Shown here: one piece after another, positions 1 to 6,790 of the stretch
How positions within the stretch are numbered: the first letter of the stretch is position 1
Layout of the letters: every line of letters starts with the position of its first letter
Source: JABCPE02 sp963530615
GTDB taxonomy: Bacteria; Bacteroidota; Bacteroidia; Flavobacteriales; Weeksellaceae
DNA length: 10,048 nucleotides
Reading direction: 5' to 3'
Assembly: GCA_963530615.1 (NCBI GenBank)
Contig: CAUSDX010000021.1
Span: 1-10,048, forward strand
Notes under the pieces: generated by a model
The model's input: the letters and a program-made list of their open reading frames with translations, nothing else
Database searches by the model: none
What the model was told of the DNA's origin: nothing
Translations under genes and position numbers: made by a program

Positions 1-53
1 GTTTTGTAGCCTTCTTCTTTATCTACGCCAGCGGATTTGTAAGTATTGCTCAT
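1..53 (-). CDS. purM: Phosphoribosylformylglycinamidine cyclo-ligase (PurM), N-terminal fragment
   Basis: Only the first 17 codons are inside the window; the gene runs off the left edge. The minus strand from position 53 reads MSNTYKSAGVDKEEGYK. The YKxAGVD block followed by an acidic stretch and G-Y is the characteristic N-terminus of PurM (AIR synthetase), the cytoplasmic enzyme that closes the imidazole ring in the fifth step of purine biosynthesis, using ATP. The ATG at 51-53 is chosen because the family motif begins five residues after it. The gene is divergent from the acyl-CoA synthetase gene. No TAnnTTTG element lies close to the start; the nearest is at 238-245, which would give a leader of about 180 nt containing a terminator-like hairpin. 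The identification rests on a short motif, so it is probable rather than certain. Confidence 0.72.
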   Translation of the reverse strand, partial: MSNTYKSAGVDKEEGYK

Positions 54-90
54 ATGTTTTGATTTAAGGTTATTTATATAGGATTGATTA

Positions 91-135
91 AAAATTAAAA
101 AATAAAATACCGACAATCCATAAGATTATCGGCAT
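91..135 (-). terminator. Terminator-like hairpin in the purM leader (possible attenuator)
   Basis: On the minus strand an 11-bp stem (arms 125-135 and 107-117, two G-U pairs) with a 7-nt loop is followed at once by a T-rich run (106 down to 91). The wobble pairs become mismatches on the plus strand, so the structure favours minus-strand RNA. It lies about 54 nt before the purM start with no gene between it and the divergent promoter region, so it would act on the purM transcript itself. Attenuation is an inference. Confidence 0.6.
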
Positions 136-237
136 AAGTTTTCTACACAATATTTTATTCCACTATTTTTTGGAATGAAAAATAAGATATGATGATATAC
201 TGGTTCCAAAGTTTTTATTTATCGGTTTATTTACCCA

Positions 238-245
238 CAAAAGTA
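238..245 (-). promoter_or_regulatory. Candidate -7 promoter element for purM leader transcript
   Basis: The minus strand reads TACTTTTG, a perfect match to the Bacteroidota -7 consensus TAnnTTTG. A TTTG occurs upstream, but only 12 bp away, shorter than the usual -33 to -7 spacing, so the -33 box is not convincing. A start a few bases downstream would give a leader of about 180 nt before purM. Confidence 0.42.
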
Positions 246-285
246 AGAATTTTATTTCAAAAAAATCCATTTGCATAAAAAACAT

Positions 286-293
286 TACATTTG
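286..293 (+). promoter_or_regulatory. Candidate -7 promoter element for the acyl-CoA synthetase gene
   Basis: TACATTTG matches TAnnTTTG exactly. Transcription would start near 299, giving a short A-rich leader of about 12 nt before the ATG at 312. A TTTG at 270-273 is too close (12 bp) to be a standard -33 element. This element and the purM one at 238-245 sit back to back in the divergent intergenic region. Confidence 0.5.
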
Positions 294-311
294 CTTTTCA
301 AAAAATGAAAT

Positions 312-2087
312 ATGGCAATCACAAGATTATTTGATATTCCTTATGAAGCGTTGAAAGATTATCCAAAAGAAGATGCTTTAGCAACGAAATATGCGGGAAC
401 ATGGGAAAAACTTTCTACACGGGATTTTATCAACCAAGGGAATCAGTTTTCTCGTGGGTTATTGAGTTTGGATGTAAAGGTAGGGGATAGAATAGGCTTG
501 GTTTCTACGAATAATCGTACAGAGTGGTTTGTAGCGGATTTGGGTATCTCTCAAATAGGTGCAATTACGGTTCCTGTCTATCCTACTATAAGCATAGAAG
601 ATTATGTCTATATTTTTAATGATGCGGAGATTAAATATTGTTTTGTTTCGGATAAAGGATTATATGAGAAATTGCTTCAAGTTAAGGAAAAAGTTTCTTC
701 TTTGATAGAGATTTTTACTTTTGATGAAGTGGAGAATGCTAAAAATTGGTCAGAAATTTTGCACTTGGGAAATGATTTTAGTCAAGAAGAAGTAGAAAAT
801 AGAAAAAAAGGAATAAAAGGAGAGAATTTAGCAACCATTATTTACACATCAGGGACTACTGGAAGCCCTAAAGGTGTAATGCTTACTCATAAAAATATTA
901 TTTCTAATGTATTAGGGGTAGAAAATAGAATTCCTATTCCAAATAAAGACTATAAAGAAATACGAACGCTGAGTTTCTTACCCATATGTCATATTCTGGA
1001 GAGAATGGTTTGTTATTTTTATTTTCATCATGGTTTTTCTACTTATTTTGCGGAAAGTATAGAGAAAATAGGAGAGAACATGAAGGAGGTGAAGCCACAT
1101 TTTGTAACTGTAGTGCCTAGACTTTTGGAGAAAGTTTATGATAAGATTTATCATAAGGGAATCAGTGCGGGTGGATTGAAAAAACTTATATTTCTCTGGG
1201 CAATGGGTGTGAATAAAAAATATGAATTGGGACAGCCGAAGAATTGGAAACAAAAACTAGCGGATAAATTAGTCTTTTCAAAATGGCGAGAAGGTTTAGG
1301 TGGGGAGATAGTTTCTTTGATTTCTGGTTCAGCTGCACTTTCTATTAGTTTGAATAAAAAATTTCAAGCAGCAGGAATACCGATAATTGAAGGCTATGGA
1401 CTTACAGAAACTTCACCTGTGATTGCGGTGAATAGTTTTGACCAGATGAAATTAGGTTCAGTAGGTAAACCATTGGACAATTTACAAGTGAAGATTGCCG
1501 ATGATGGGGAGATTTTAGTTAAAGGATCATCCGTTACTCAAGGATATTTAAACAAACCAGAGCAAACAAAAGAGGCATTTACCGAAGATGGATTTTTCAA
1601 AACAGGAGATATTGGGCATATTGATGAGGAAGGATTTTTAATTATTACAGACCGAAAAAAAGAGATGTTCAAGACTTCTGGTGGGAAATATGTTGCACCA
1701 CAAATGATAGAAAATAAAGCCAAAGCTTCTCGTTTTATTGAGCAAATAATGGTGGTAGGTGAAGGTGAAAAAATGCCATGTGCTTTTGTCCAACCTGAAT
1801 TTGATTTTGTGAAAAGGTGGGCGGAGTTGCATAATTTGGATATAGGGCAAACTCCTGAAGAGATGGTGAAAAGTCCAGAATTGAAAAAGAGAATAGAAAA
1901 GGAAATAGATAAATTAAATCAAAAGTTAGGAAATTGGGAGCAAGTAAAAAGGATAGAACTAACTCCAGAGATTTGGTCTGTAGATAATGGTATGCTTACC
2001 CCAACAATGAAGCTTAAAAGAAAAGTAATCAAAGAGCGATATATAGATTTGTATAATAAATTATACGAAAAAGAAACAGATAAATAA
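312..2087 (+). CDS. Long-chain fatty acid--CoA ligase (AMP-forming)
   Basis: This 591-residue protein activates long-chain fatty acids to acyl-CoA through an acyl-adenylate, feeding lipid synthesis or degradation; it is cytoplasmic or peripheral at the inner membrane. All hallmarks of the ANL superfamily are present in order: the ATP-binding P-loop YTSGTTGSPKG (178-188), the adenine-binding GYGLTETSP (361-369), the TGD aspartate (431-433), the hinge region around DRKKE (447-451), the KTSGGKYVAP block (454-463), and a C-terminal LTPTMKLKR (562-570) whose Lys567 aligns with the catalytic lysine. Length and the KTSGGK block fit the FadD15-like long-chain subgroup rather than acetyl-CoA synthetase. 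The ATG at 312 follows a perfect -7 element and an A-rich leader. The gene is monocistronic, closed by the terminator at 2163-2215. Exact chain-length preference cannot be read from the sequence. Confidence 0.95.
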   Translation: MAITRLFDIPYEALKDYPKEDALATKYAGTWEKLSTRDFINQGNQFSRGLLSLDVKVGDRIGLVSTNNRTEWFVADLGISQIGAITVPVYPTISIEDYVYIFNDAEIKYCFVSDKGLYEKLLQVKEKVSSLIEIFTFDEVENAKNWSEILHLGNDFSQEEVENRKKGIKGENLATIIYTSGTTGSPKGVMLTHKNIISNVLGVENRIPIPNKDYKEIRTLSFLPICHILERMVCYFYFHHGFSTYFAESIEKIGENMKEVKPHFVTVVPRLLEKVYDKIYHKGISAGGLKKLIFLWAMGVNKKYELGQPKNWKQKLADKLVFSKWREGLGGEIVSLISGSAALSISLNKKFQAAGIPIIEGYGLTETSPVIAVNSFDQMKLGSVGKPLDNLQVKIADDGEILVKGSSVTQGYLNKPEQTKEAFTEDGFFKTGDIGHIDEEGFLIITDRKKEMFKTSGGKYVAPQMIENKAKASRFIEQIMVVGEGEKMPCAFVQPEFDFVKRWAELHNLDIGQTPEEMVKSPELKKRIEKEIDKLNQKLGNWEQVKRIELTPEIWSVDNGMLTPTMKLKRKVIKERYIDLYNKLYEKETDK

Positions 2088-2162
2088 ATCTATTCTTTTT
2101 TACATTATATTTTTACCTTATATCATTAACGAATAAATATAAATAAAAGCGTAAACTTATTT

Positions 2163-2215
2163 ATCCTCTATTGAGTAATATTTTTCAATAGGGGATATTT
2201 ATTTTTTCTTTATTT
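2163..2215 (+). terminator. Intrinsic terminator after the acyl-CoA synthetase gene
   Basis: A 12-bp stem (2163-2174 with 2185-2196, one G-U pair) and a 10-nt loop are followed by a long T-rich run from 2197. It lies about 75 nt after the stop codon at 2087. The T-run on this side shows the direction is plus; the minus-strand side lacks a good T-tract, so it is a weaker stop for aroB transcripts. Confidence 0.85.
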
Positions 2216-2276
2216 ATTTATTTCAATTAAGTTAGAACTCATCAGTCATTATTCTTTCCATTCTTTGATAGTGATT

Positions 2277-2301
2277 TTTTATCTTAAATCGGAAGATAAA
2301 A
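2277..2301. repeat. Perfect inverted repeat just downstream of aroB
   Basis: Arms TTTTATCTT (2277-2285) and AAGATAAAA (2293-2301) are exact complements around a 7-nt loop, 15 bp past the aroB stop. A second near-perfect palindrome, GAAATAT-CA-ATATTTC (2310-2325), is centred on the aroB stop codon. No T-tract follows on the minus strand, so a 3'-end processing or stabilising hairpin is as likely as a terminator. Confidence 0.45.
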
Positions 2302-2315
2302 TTCTCTCGGAAATA

Positions 2316-3377
2316 TCAATATTTCAGTATTAGGTTTTCTAAATTTCTGTAAAATTCTAATGATAAAATGATGTTTTCCAATGAACTTTGATAATTATAA
2401 TTAGCTTGACCGATGTCAGAAAGAAGAGAAAAATTTATTTTTCCGTGATTATTTTTTTTGTCTTGTAGTATCAAATTGATAATCTCTTCATCTGAGAATA
2501 AGGAAATAGAGAGATGTGGAAAAAATTGCTGAATATTTTGAATAATATGTAGGGTGATTTCTTCTGAAATAAGTTGTTCCAAGTAAGATAAATAAGTTTC
2601 ACAAATTATGCCCAAAGCAACCGCCTCTCCGTGTAGGATAGGCTTTCCTATTTTTAGGAATAAACTCTCCACAGCATGTCCTATTGTATGCCCGAAATTT
2701 AAAGTTTTCCTAATATTTTCTTCTTTGAAATCAGCTAAAACCATTTCCAATTTAATATTTGCACTTGGAGCAATGAGAGGTGAAATTTTTTCTATGGAAA
2801 GTTCAGGGGTAGAAATTAAATGATTCCAATGCTGGTGGTTAGCAATAAGTCCATGTTTCAGCATTTCTGCAAATCCAGAACGAATCTCTTTTTTGGATAA
2901 AGTTTTTAGAAAAGGAGGAAAGATAAAAACAGCTTCGGGATGAGAAAAAGTTCCAATTATATTTTTATAAAATTGGTGATCTATCCCAGTTTTCCCACCG
3001 ATGGAAGCATCTACCATGGCAAGTAAAGTCGTTGGGATATTGATGAATTTAATTCCTCGTTTATAGGCAGAGGAAACGAAGCCCCCCAAGTCGGAGACCA
3101 TTCCACCGCCTAAATTGAGCATTAAAGATTTCCTATCAGCTTCAAATTCTGCTAAAATTTCCCAAAGCTGTACGGTTGTTTGTATATTTTTGCTCTCTTC
3201 TCCAGCCTCTATTTCTATAATCTCAAAAGGAGCGTGAGTTTCTAAATTCCCTAAAAGGGTAGGCAAACAATACTCATGAGTATTTTCATCGACTAAAATG
3301 AAAATTTTGCTAGGATTGATTTTTTTCACTAAAACATTAAGTTCTGTGAAATTATCATCTAAAAAATTAATCTGCAT
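2316..3377 (-). CDS. aroB: 3-dehydroquinate synthase (AroB)
   Basis: This 353-residue cytoplasmic enzyme converts DAHP to 3-dehydroquinate, the second step of the shikimate pathway, using NAD+ and a divalent metal. The NAD-binding glycine-rich segment NLGGGMVSDLGG lies at 88-99, followed by IPTTLLAMVDASIGGKTG (114-131). The predicted metal ligands are Glu171 in SGFAEMLKHG, His230 in LNFGHTIGHAVE, and His249 in LHGEAVALG; His234 is the second histidine of the GHTxGH motif. The length is normal for the family. The ATG at 3375-3377 starts 13 bp after the era stop, so aroB is probably read from the era transcript, and no TAnnTTTG element lies in that gap. The frame stays open for 27 sense codons after the TGA stop, which is noted separately. 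The assignment is secure. Confidence 0.97.
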   Translation of the reverse strand: MQINFLDDNFTELNVLVKKINPSKIFILVDENTHEYCLPTLLGNLETHAPFEIIEIEAGEESKNIQTTVQLWEILAEFEADRKSLMLNLGGGMVSDLGGFVSSAYKRGIKFINIPTTLLAMVDASIGGKTGIDHQFYKNIIGTFSHPEAVFIFPPFLKTLSKKEIRSGFAEMLKHGLIANHQHWNHLISTPELSIEKISPLIAPSANIKLEMVLADFKEENIRKTLNFGHTIGHAVESLFLKIGKPILHGEAVALGIICETYLSYLEQLISEEITLHIIQNIQQFFPHLSISLFSDEEIINLILQDKKNNHGKINFSLLSDIGQANYNYQSSLENIILSLEFYRNLENLILKY

Positions 3378-3390
3378 TGGTGTTTATAGA

Positions 3391-4266
3391 TTATCTATAT
3401 CCAAAATTTTTCAAATCTCGTTCATTCTTTCTCCAATCTTTTTTTACTTTCACAAAAAGATTGAGATGGATTTTCTTACCAAAGAATTTTTCCAAATCCA
3501 GACGAGCCTCTGTTCCTACTTTTTTGATGGCATCACCTTTATGTCCTATGAGAATACCTTTTTGAGTATCTCTTTCTACATAAATGATGCTATCAATAAA
3601 GATGATTCCTTCTTTTTCCTTGAATAATTCGGTAACGACCTCCACGGAATAAGGAATTTCTTTATCATAATTAAGTAGGATTTTCTCCCTTACCGCTTCA
3701 TTGACGAAAAACCTTTCAGATTTATCTGTAAATTGCTCCTTATCATAATAAGGAGGATTTTCAGGCAATAAAGATTTTAATTTTGGTAAAATATATTCCG
3801 TATTATAGGCATTAAGAGCAGAAATCGGTAAAATCTCTGCTTTTGGAATAAGTTTATGCCAATATTCCACGCATTCCTCCATTTCTTTTTGATTGCTTTT
3901 ATCAATTTTATTGATGAGCAAAAGTACAGGAATAGGAATTTTATTAAGTTTTTCTAAAAGAAATTCAGAGGGTTGACTTTTATCTAAAATATCTACGATG
4001 AAAAGAAATATATCCGCATCTTGGAGGCTTTCTTTCACGAAGTCCATCATCTTTTCTTGAAGTTCATATTTAGGGTCAAGGACACCAGGCGTGTCAGAGA
4101 ATACAATTTGAACATCTTCTTCATTATAAATTCCAAAAATTCTATGGCGGGTAGTTTGTGCTTTTTGGGTTACGATGGCGAGTTTCTCGCCCATGAGTTG
4201 ATTGAGTAGAGTAGATTTTCCTGCATTAGGTTTCCCTACAATATTTACAAAACCTGCTTTATGCAT
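3391..4266 (-). CDS. era: GTPase Era
   Basis: Era is an essential GTPase that binds the 3' end of 16S rRNA and helps mature the 30S ribosomal subunit. The 291-residue protein has the full G-domain set: G1 GKPNAGKS (11-18), the switch I region containing QTTRHR (37-42), G3 DTPG (58-61), G4 NKID (119-122) and G5 SAL (149-151). The C-terminal KH RNA-binding domain is recognised by the GHKG loop at 241-244 and the following helix ending near FFGKKIHL. Length is slightly below the roughly 300 residues usual for the family. The ATG at 4264-4266 follows a perfect -7 element (4290-4297) and an AT-rich leader of about 18 nt. aroB follows 13 bp after its stop, suggesting an era-aroB transcription unit. 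Confidence 0.97.
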   Translation of the reverse strand: MHKAGFVNIVGKPNAGKSTLLNQLMGEKLAIVTQKAQTTRHRIFGIYNEEDVQIVFSDTPGVLDPKYELQEKMMDFVKESLQDADIFLFIVDILDKSQPSEFLLEKLNKIPIPVLLLINKIDKSNQKEMEECVEYWHKLIPKAEILPISALNAYNTEYILPKLKSLLPENPPYYDKEQFTDKSERFFVNEAVREKILLNYDKEIPYSVEVVTELFKEKEGIIFIDSIIYVERDTQKGILIGHKGDAIKKVGTEARLDLEKFFGKKIHLNLFVKVKKDWRKNERDLKNFGYR

Positions 4267-4289
4267 TGCGTTTTTATTTTAATTTTTAG

Positions 4290-4297
4290 CAAAGATA
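4290..4297 (-). promoter_or_regulatory. Candidate -7 promoter element for era-aroB
   Basis: The minus strand reads TATCTTTG, a perfect TAnnTTTG match, placing a start near 4284 and a leader of about 18 nt. A TTTG lies 15 bp upstream, a little closer than usual. The holA promoter candidate at 6037-6044 has the identical octamer. Confidence 0.5.
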
Positions 4298-4335
4298 TGA
4301 ATAATTTAACTTCAAATAAGAGTAGATAAAATTCT

Positions 4336-4884
4336 TTAAGCCAATTCTAAAGAAACAATTTCTGTCTTTTTCTCATCAATAGTCTCACAAATTATAGAAA
4401 TATAATCAAATCCGTTTCTTTTTACTTCTTCCCAAGTGATAGAATTCCCATTGATTAGAGTTACCTTATTATTTTCATCTATTTCATAATCTTCTTTTTC
4501 TTCTTCGTAATCAATGGAATAACCAAAATCAATATGAATTTTACAAGGGGATATATTGTATTTTGTCAATGTACGATTCTCAACTTCCTCTTGATTAAAT
4601 TCATCACAGAACATAGCATTATAGCCATATTTATAACCATCAAAAAGCAATATTTCTTCTTCTGATTCTATGTCTTTGGCTACTATTTTACAAGGAATAT
4701 GAGTTTCATCGGTAAATGTATCTACAATGAAAGGTTTCTTTTCATTTTCTGTTTCAAATAAATCACCATAGTAATATACTTCAAAAATAGTATTTCTTTG
4801 TTTTGATTTTATATCTACTGATAAATATTTTTCTTCTTTCACATTAAAGACATTACCTTTTAGATAAGAAGGGAAATTTTCCAT
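4336..4884 (-). CDS. Hypothetical acidic protein of unknown function
   Basis: I do not recognise this 182-residue protein. It has no signal peptide or membrane segment, so it is probably cytoplasmic. It is strongly acidic, especially at 126-139 where Glu and Asp dominate, and alternating hydrophobic residues suggest mostly beta structure. Three cysteines (Cys65, Cys93, Cys114) lie in its middle and one (Cys166) near the end, without a zinc-binding pattern. It begins 60 bp downstream of the holA stop and ends 69 bp upstream of era, in the same direction as both, so it may be read from the holA transcript; I found no TAnnTTTG element in front of it. The ATG at 4882-4884 is the first in frame. 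Small acidic proteins like this include immunity proteins of toxin systems, but no toxin gene is adjacent, so that is only a possibility. Confidence 0.75.
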   Translation of the reverse strand: MENFPSYLKGNVFNVKEEKYLSVDIKSKQRNTIFEVYYYGDLFETENEKKPFIVDTFTDETHIPCKIVAKDIESEEEILLFDGYKYGYNAMFCDEFNQEEVENRTLTKYNISPCKIHIDFGYSIDYEEEKEDYEIDENNKVTLINGNSITWEEVKRNGFDYISIICETIDEKKTEIVSLELA

Positions 4885-4944
4885 TGTAATATAATTTTTA
4901 GGTTTATGATGTTTTTTTAATGACTTTTACATTTTTGTTGTATC

Positions 4945-5976
4945 TTATAGAATACTTACTTTATCTATATTAAGGATTTTATAGACCATTTCTTTGAGTA
5001 GTTCGCTGTCTTTTATTTGATTGGCTCCATACCCCTTACTCTTTAGGTCAAATTCTCTTAAAATAGAAATCACCCGAGTGGCTTGTTTTAACGGATAACA
5101 TCTTGCTGCTATATCATAGTCTTTGATAAAAAACGGATTTATCCCTATAGTGGAAGCGATGACTTGCGGAGATTGTCCCCTTAAAGTATGGTATAAAATC
5201 ACATTAGAAAAAAAATCATAAAGACTTCCTGTTATCATCACGAGTGGATTAGAATTAGGGTTTTTACTCATGTAATAGGTGATTTTCATTGCGGCAGAAC
5301 TATCCTTCATACCTAATGCCTTTTGTAGTTCAAAAACATTATATTCTTTGCTGATGCCAATGTGTTTTTCTATTAATTTTTCATCTAAAATCTCATTGTT
5401 TTTTAGAATGAATTTTAATTTTTCTAATTCATTCGCAATCCGTGAAAGGTTATTCCCAATATATTCTGCTAAAAGAAGAGGGATGTTGGGTGTCGTTTTT
5501 ATTCCCTTTTTATTGCATTCATCTTGTATCCATTTAGCAAGTTGATAATCCTTAACAGGCTCACTGTGATGAAGTAATTTGGCTTTTTCTAATGCTTTGG
5601 CAAATTTTCTTCTTGTATCAATGTCTTTTTTATAAGCAAAAATTAATATTGTAGAAGGGACAAGATTTTCTATATATTTCAAGAAAATTTCTTGTTCTTT
5701 TTCATTGAATTTTAGATCTTGGGCTTCTTTGATGATGATGACCTGCTTCTCTCCCATCATGGGATATTGTTTTGCTAGAGATATAACCTCTTCTAAATTG
5801 GTATCCTTACCATAAACGATAGTTTGGTTAAATTCTTTTTCTTCTTCGGTTAAGATATTGTTTTCAAGTTCCTTTACTATAAGGTCTATGTAATAAGGCT
5901 CTTTCCCGTGAAAAAAATAAATAGGAGAAAATTCTTTATTTTTAATATTTTTGAGAATAATTTCTAAATCTTTCAT
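4945..5976 (-). CDS. holA: DNA polymerase III subunit delta (HolA)
   Basis: HolA is the clamp-loader subunit that opens the beta sliding clamp during replication. The 343-residue length matches the family. Recognisable segments are the N-terminal IYFFHGKEPYYID (19-31), the conserved block YPMMGEKQVIIIKEAQ (71-86), which is the family's equivalent of the beta-clamp contact region followed by an AAA+-type strand, the DxDTRRKFAKALEK region (118-131), and the third-domain signatures GNNLSRIANELEKL (174-187) and IGISKEYNVFELQKAL (206-221). As usual for delta, no functional Walker ATPase motif is seen. The ATG at 5974-5976 lies 4 bp from the start of a divergent gene, so the holA promoter must lie inside that gene; a perfect -7 element is at 6037-6044. 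The unknown gene follows 60 bp downstream. Confidence 0.93.
   Translation of the reverse strand: MKDLEIILKNIKNKEFSPIYFFHGKEPYYIDLIVKELENNILTEEEKEFNQTIVYGKDTNLEEVISLAKQYPMMGEKQVIIIKEAQDLKFNEKEQEIFLKYIENLVPSTILIFAYKKDIDTRRKFAKALEKAKLLHHSEPVKDYQLAKWIQDECNKKGIKTTPNIPLLLAEYIGNNLSRIANELEKLKFILKNNEILDEKLIEKHIGISKEYNVFELQKALGMKDSSAAMKITYYMSKNPNSNPLVMITGSLYDFFSNVILYHTLRGQSPQVIASTIGINPFFIKDYDIAARCYPLKQATRVISILREFDLKSKGYGANQIKDSELLKEMVYKILNIDKVSIL
5946..5953 (+). promoter_or_regulatory. Candidate -7 element for the HsdR-N-like gene, inside holA
   Basis: TATTTTTG matches TAnnTTTG exactly and lies within the holA coding sequence near its start. Transcription would begin around 5959, about 22 nt before the ATG at 5981. 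That spacing argues against the upstream TTG at 5951 as the start codon, because it would lie inside the promoter element. No clear -33 TTTG is seen. Confidence 0.45.
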
Positions 5977-5980
5977 GAAT

Positions 5981-6430
5981 ATGCAATTACCAAAATTGAA
6001 TTTCGCTCAAAACTTTGAGTTCAAGCTCAAACAAGACAAAGATACATTTTTTATTTATGATATTCTGAGAAAATCTTATTTGATTTTAACACCAGAGGAG
6101 TGGGTAAGACAGCATTGGGTTCATTATTTCCACGAGGTAAAAGGAAAAGGACTTTCATCTCTAATCGTTGAGAAGAAAATAGAACTCAATGGCACGACCA
6201 AAAGAATAGATTTGTTGGTAACAGAAAAGGCTCAATCTAAAATCTTGGTAGAATGTAAAGCTTCTCATGTTTCGCTTACAGAGAGTGTTTTTGAGCAGGT
6301 GGCAAGGTATAACTCTGTGATTTCTGCTCCTGAAATTATTTTAAGCAATGGATTACAGCACATTTTTGCTCAATATATAGATGGGAAATATAAGTTTTAT
6401 CCTAATGATGATTTTTTCATCGGTAAATAA
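5981..6430 (+). CDS. Standalone HsdR N-terminal-like (PD-(D/E)XK nuclease fold) protein
   Basis: Counted from the ATG at 5981 (start MQLPKLNF) this is a 149-residue protein resembling the N-terminal nuclease domain of type I restriction subunit HsdR (HSDR_N-type family), but without the helicase part of a full-length HsdR of about 1000 residues. The core GTTKRIDLLV (71-80) and KILVECK (87-93) give the Asp77...Glu91-x-Lys93 pattern of the PD-(D/E)XK fold, with a following FEQVARYN helix (104-111). No hsdM or hsdS gene is nearby. My recollection is that short proteins of this type are common next to holA in flavobacteria, so this is more likely a conserved cellular protein than a restriction remnant; its role is not known to me. 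The ATG at 5975 is an alternative start that would overlap holA. An in-frame TTG at 5951 is unlikely. Confidence 0.85.
   Translation: MQLPKLNFAQNFEFKLKQDKDTFFIYDILRKSYLILTPEEWVRQHWVHYFHEVKGKGLSSLIVEKKIELNGTTKRIDLLVTEKAQSKILVECKASHVSLTESVFEQVARYNSVISAPEIILSNGLQHIFAQYIDGKYKFYPNDDFFIGK
6037..6044 (-). promoter_or_regulatory. Candidate -7 element for holA, inside the divergent gene
   Basis: The minus strand reads TATCTTTG, a perfect TAnnTTTG match identical to the era element. It would start transcription near 6031 and give holA a leader of about 55 nt, all within the coding sequence of the divergent gene. No -33 TTTG is seen upstream. Confidence 0.42.
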
Positions 6431-6540
6431 TAATGGTTCTATGAATTACTCTTTCTTATAAAAAAATGAGAGACATATTTTGTCGTTTATGATAATGATA
6501 TTTACATTATGAAATGAAAAGGTATGGAAATCATAATAAT
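6431..6540. other. Gene-free spacer before the repeat array
   Basis: No open frame of note, no strong terminator and no exact TAnnTTTG element was found. A weak stem (CTCT near 6448 with GAGAG near 6469) has no T-tract. The last bases, from about 6528, already resemble the tail of the downstream repeat unit, so the array may once have extended further left. Confidence 0.5.
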
Positions 6541-6790
6541 GATTTAATAAAAACCATTGGATTTAAACAAATCACAACGATGATTTAGTAGAAACCAAAT
6601 GGATTGAACAAAATCACAGCGATGATTTGATAGAAACCAAATGGATTGAACAAAATCACAACGATGATTTGATAGAAACCAAATGGATTGAACAAAATCA
6701 CAACGATGATTTGATAGAAACCAAATGGATTGAGCAAAATCACAACTGTGATTTGATAGAAACCAAAGGATTGAGCAAAATCACATCAGT
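6541..6790. repeat. Tandem repeat array, six units of 41-42 bp with a dyad at each junction
   Basis: Units run 6541-6581 (41 bp, most diverged), 6582-6623, 6624-6665, 6666-6707, 6708-6749 (42 bp each) and 6750-6790 (41 bp). The second and third full-length units are identical; the outer units carry substitutions and single-base deletions, the usual pattern of an array homogenised in the middle and decaying at the edges. Each junction carries AAATCA-N6-TGATTT: at 6528-6545, 6569-6586, 6611-6628, 6653-6670, 6695-6712 and 6737-6754 exactly, and at 6778-6795 with one mismatch. The plus strand could encode a 14-residue unit (DLIETKWIEQNHND), but there is no ATG and the edge units break the frame, so I treat it as non-coding. 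It ends 50 bp before the WYL regulator gene. Confidence 0.95.

Noticed and set aside
978..1253. Minus-strand open frames inside the acyl-CoA synthetase gene, and similar ones opposite aroB, era, holA and topB
   Set aside because: They lie opposite strongly supported genes, show no family motifs and have compositions expected from antisense reading.
5951..5980. TTG start giving ten extra residues on the HsdR-N-like protein
   Set aside because: The TTG lies inside the candidate -7 element and the extra residues overlap holA; MQLPKLNF at 5981 looks like the natural N-terminus.
6006..6031. Cluster of CTCAAA / TTTGAG palindromes between holA and its promoter candidate
   Set aside because: The motif is short and lies in coding sequence rich in Phe and Lys codons, so chance is a sufficient explanation.
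6541..6790. CRISPR array
   Set aside because: The units are contiguous and near-identical over their full 41-42 bp, with no unique spacers, and no cas gene is nearby.
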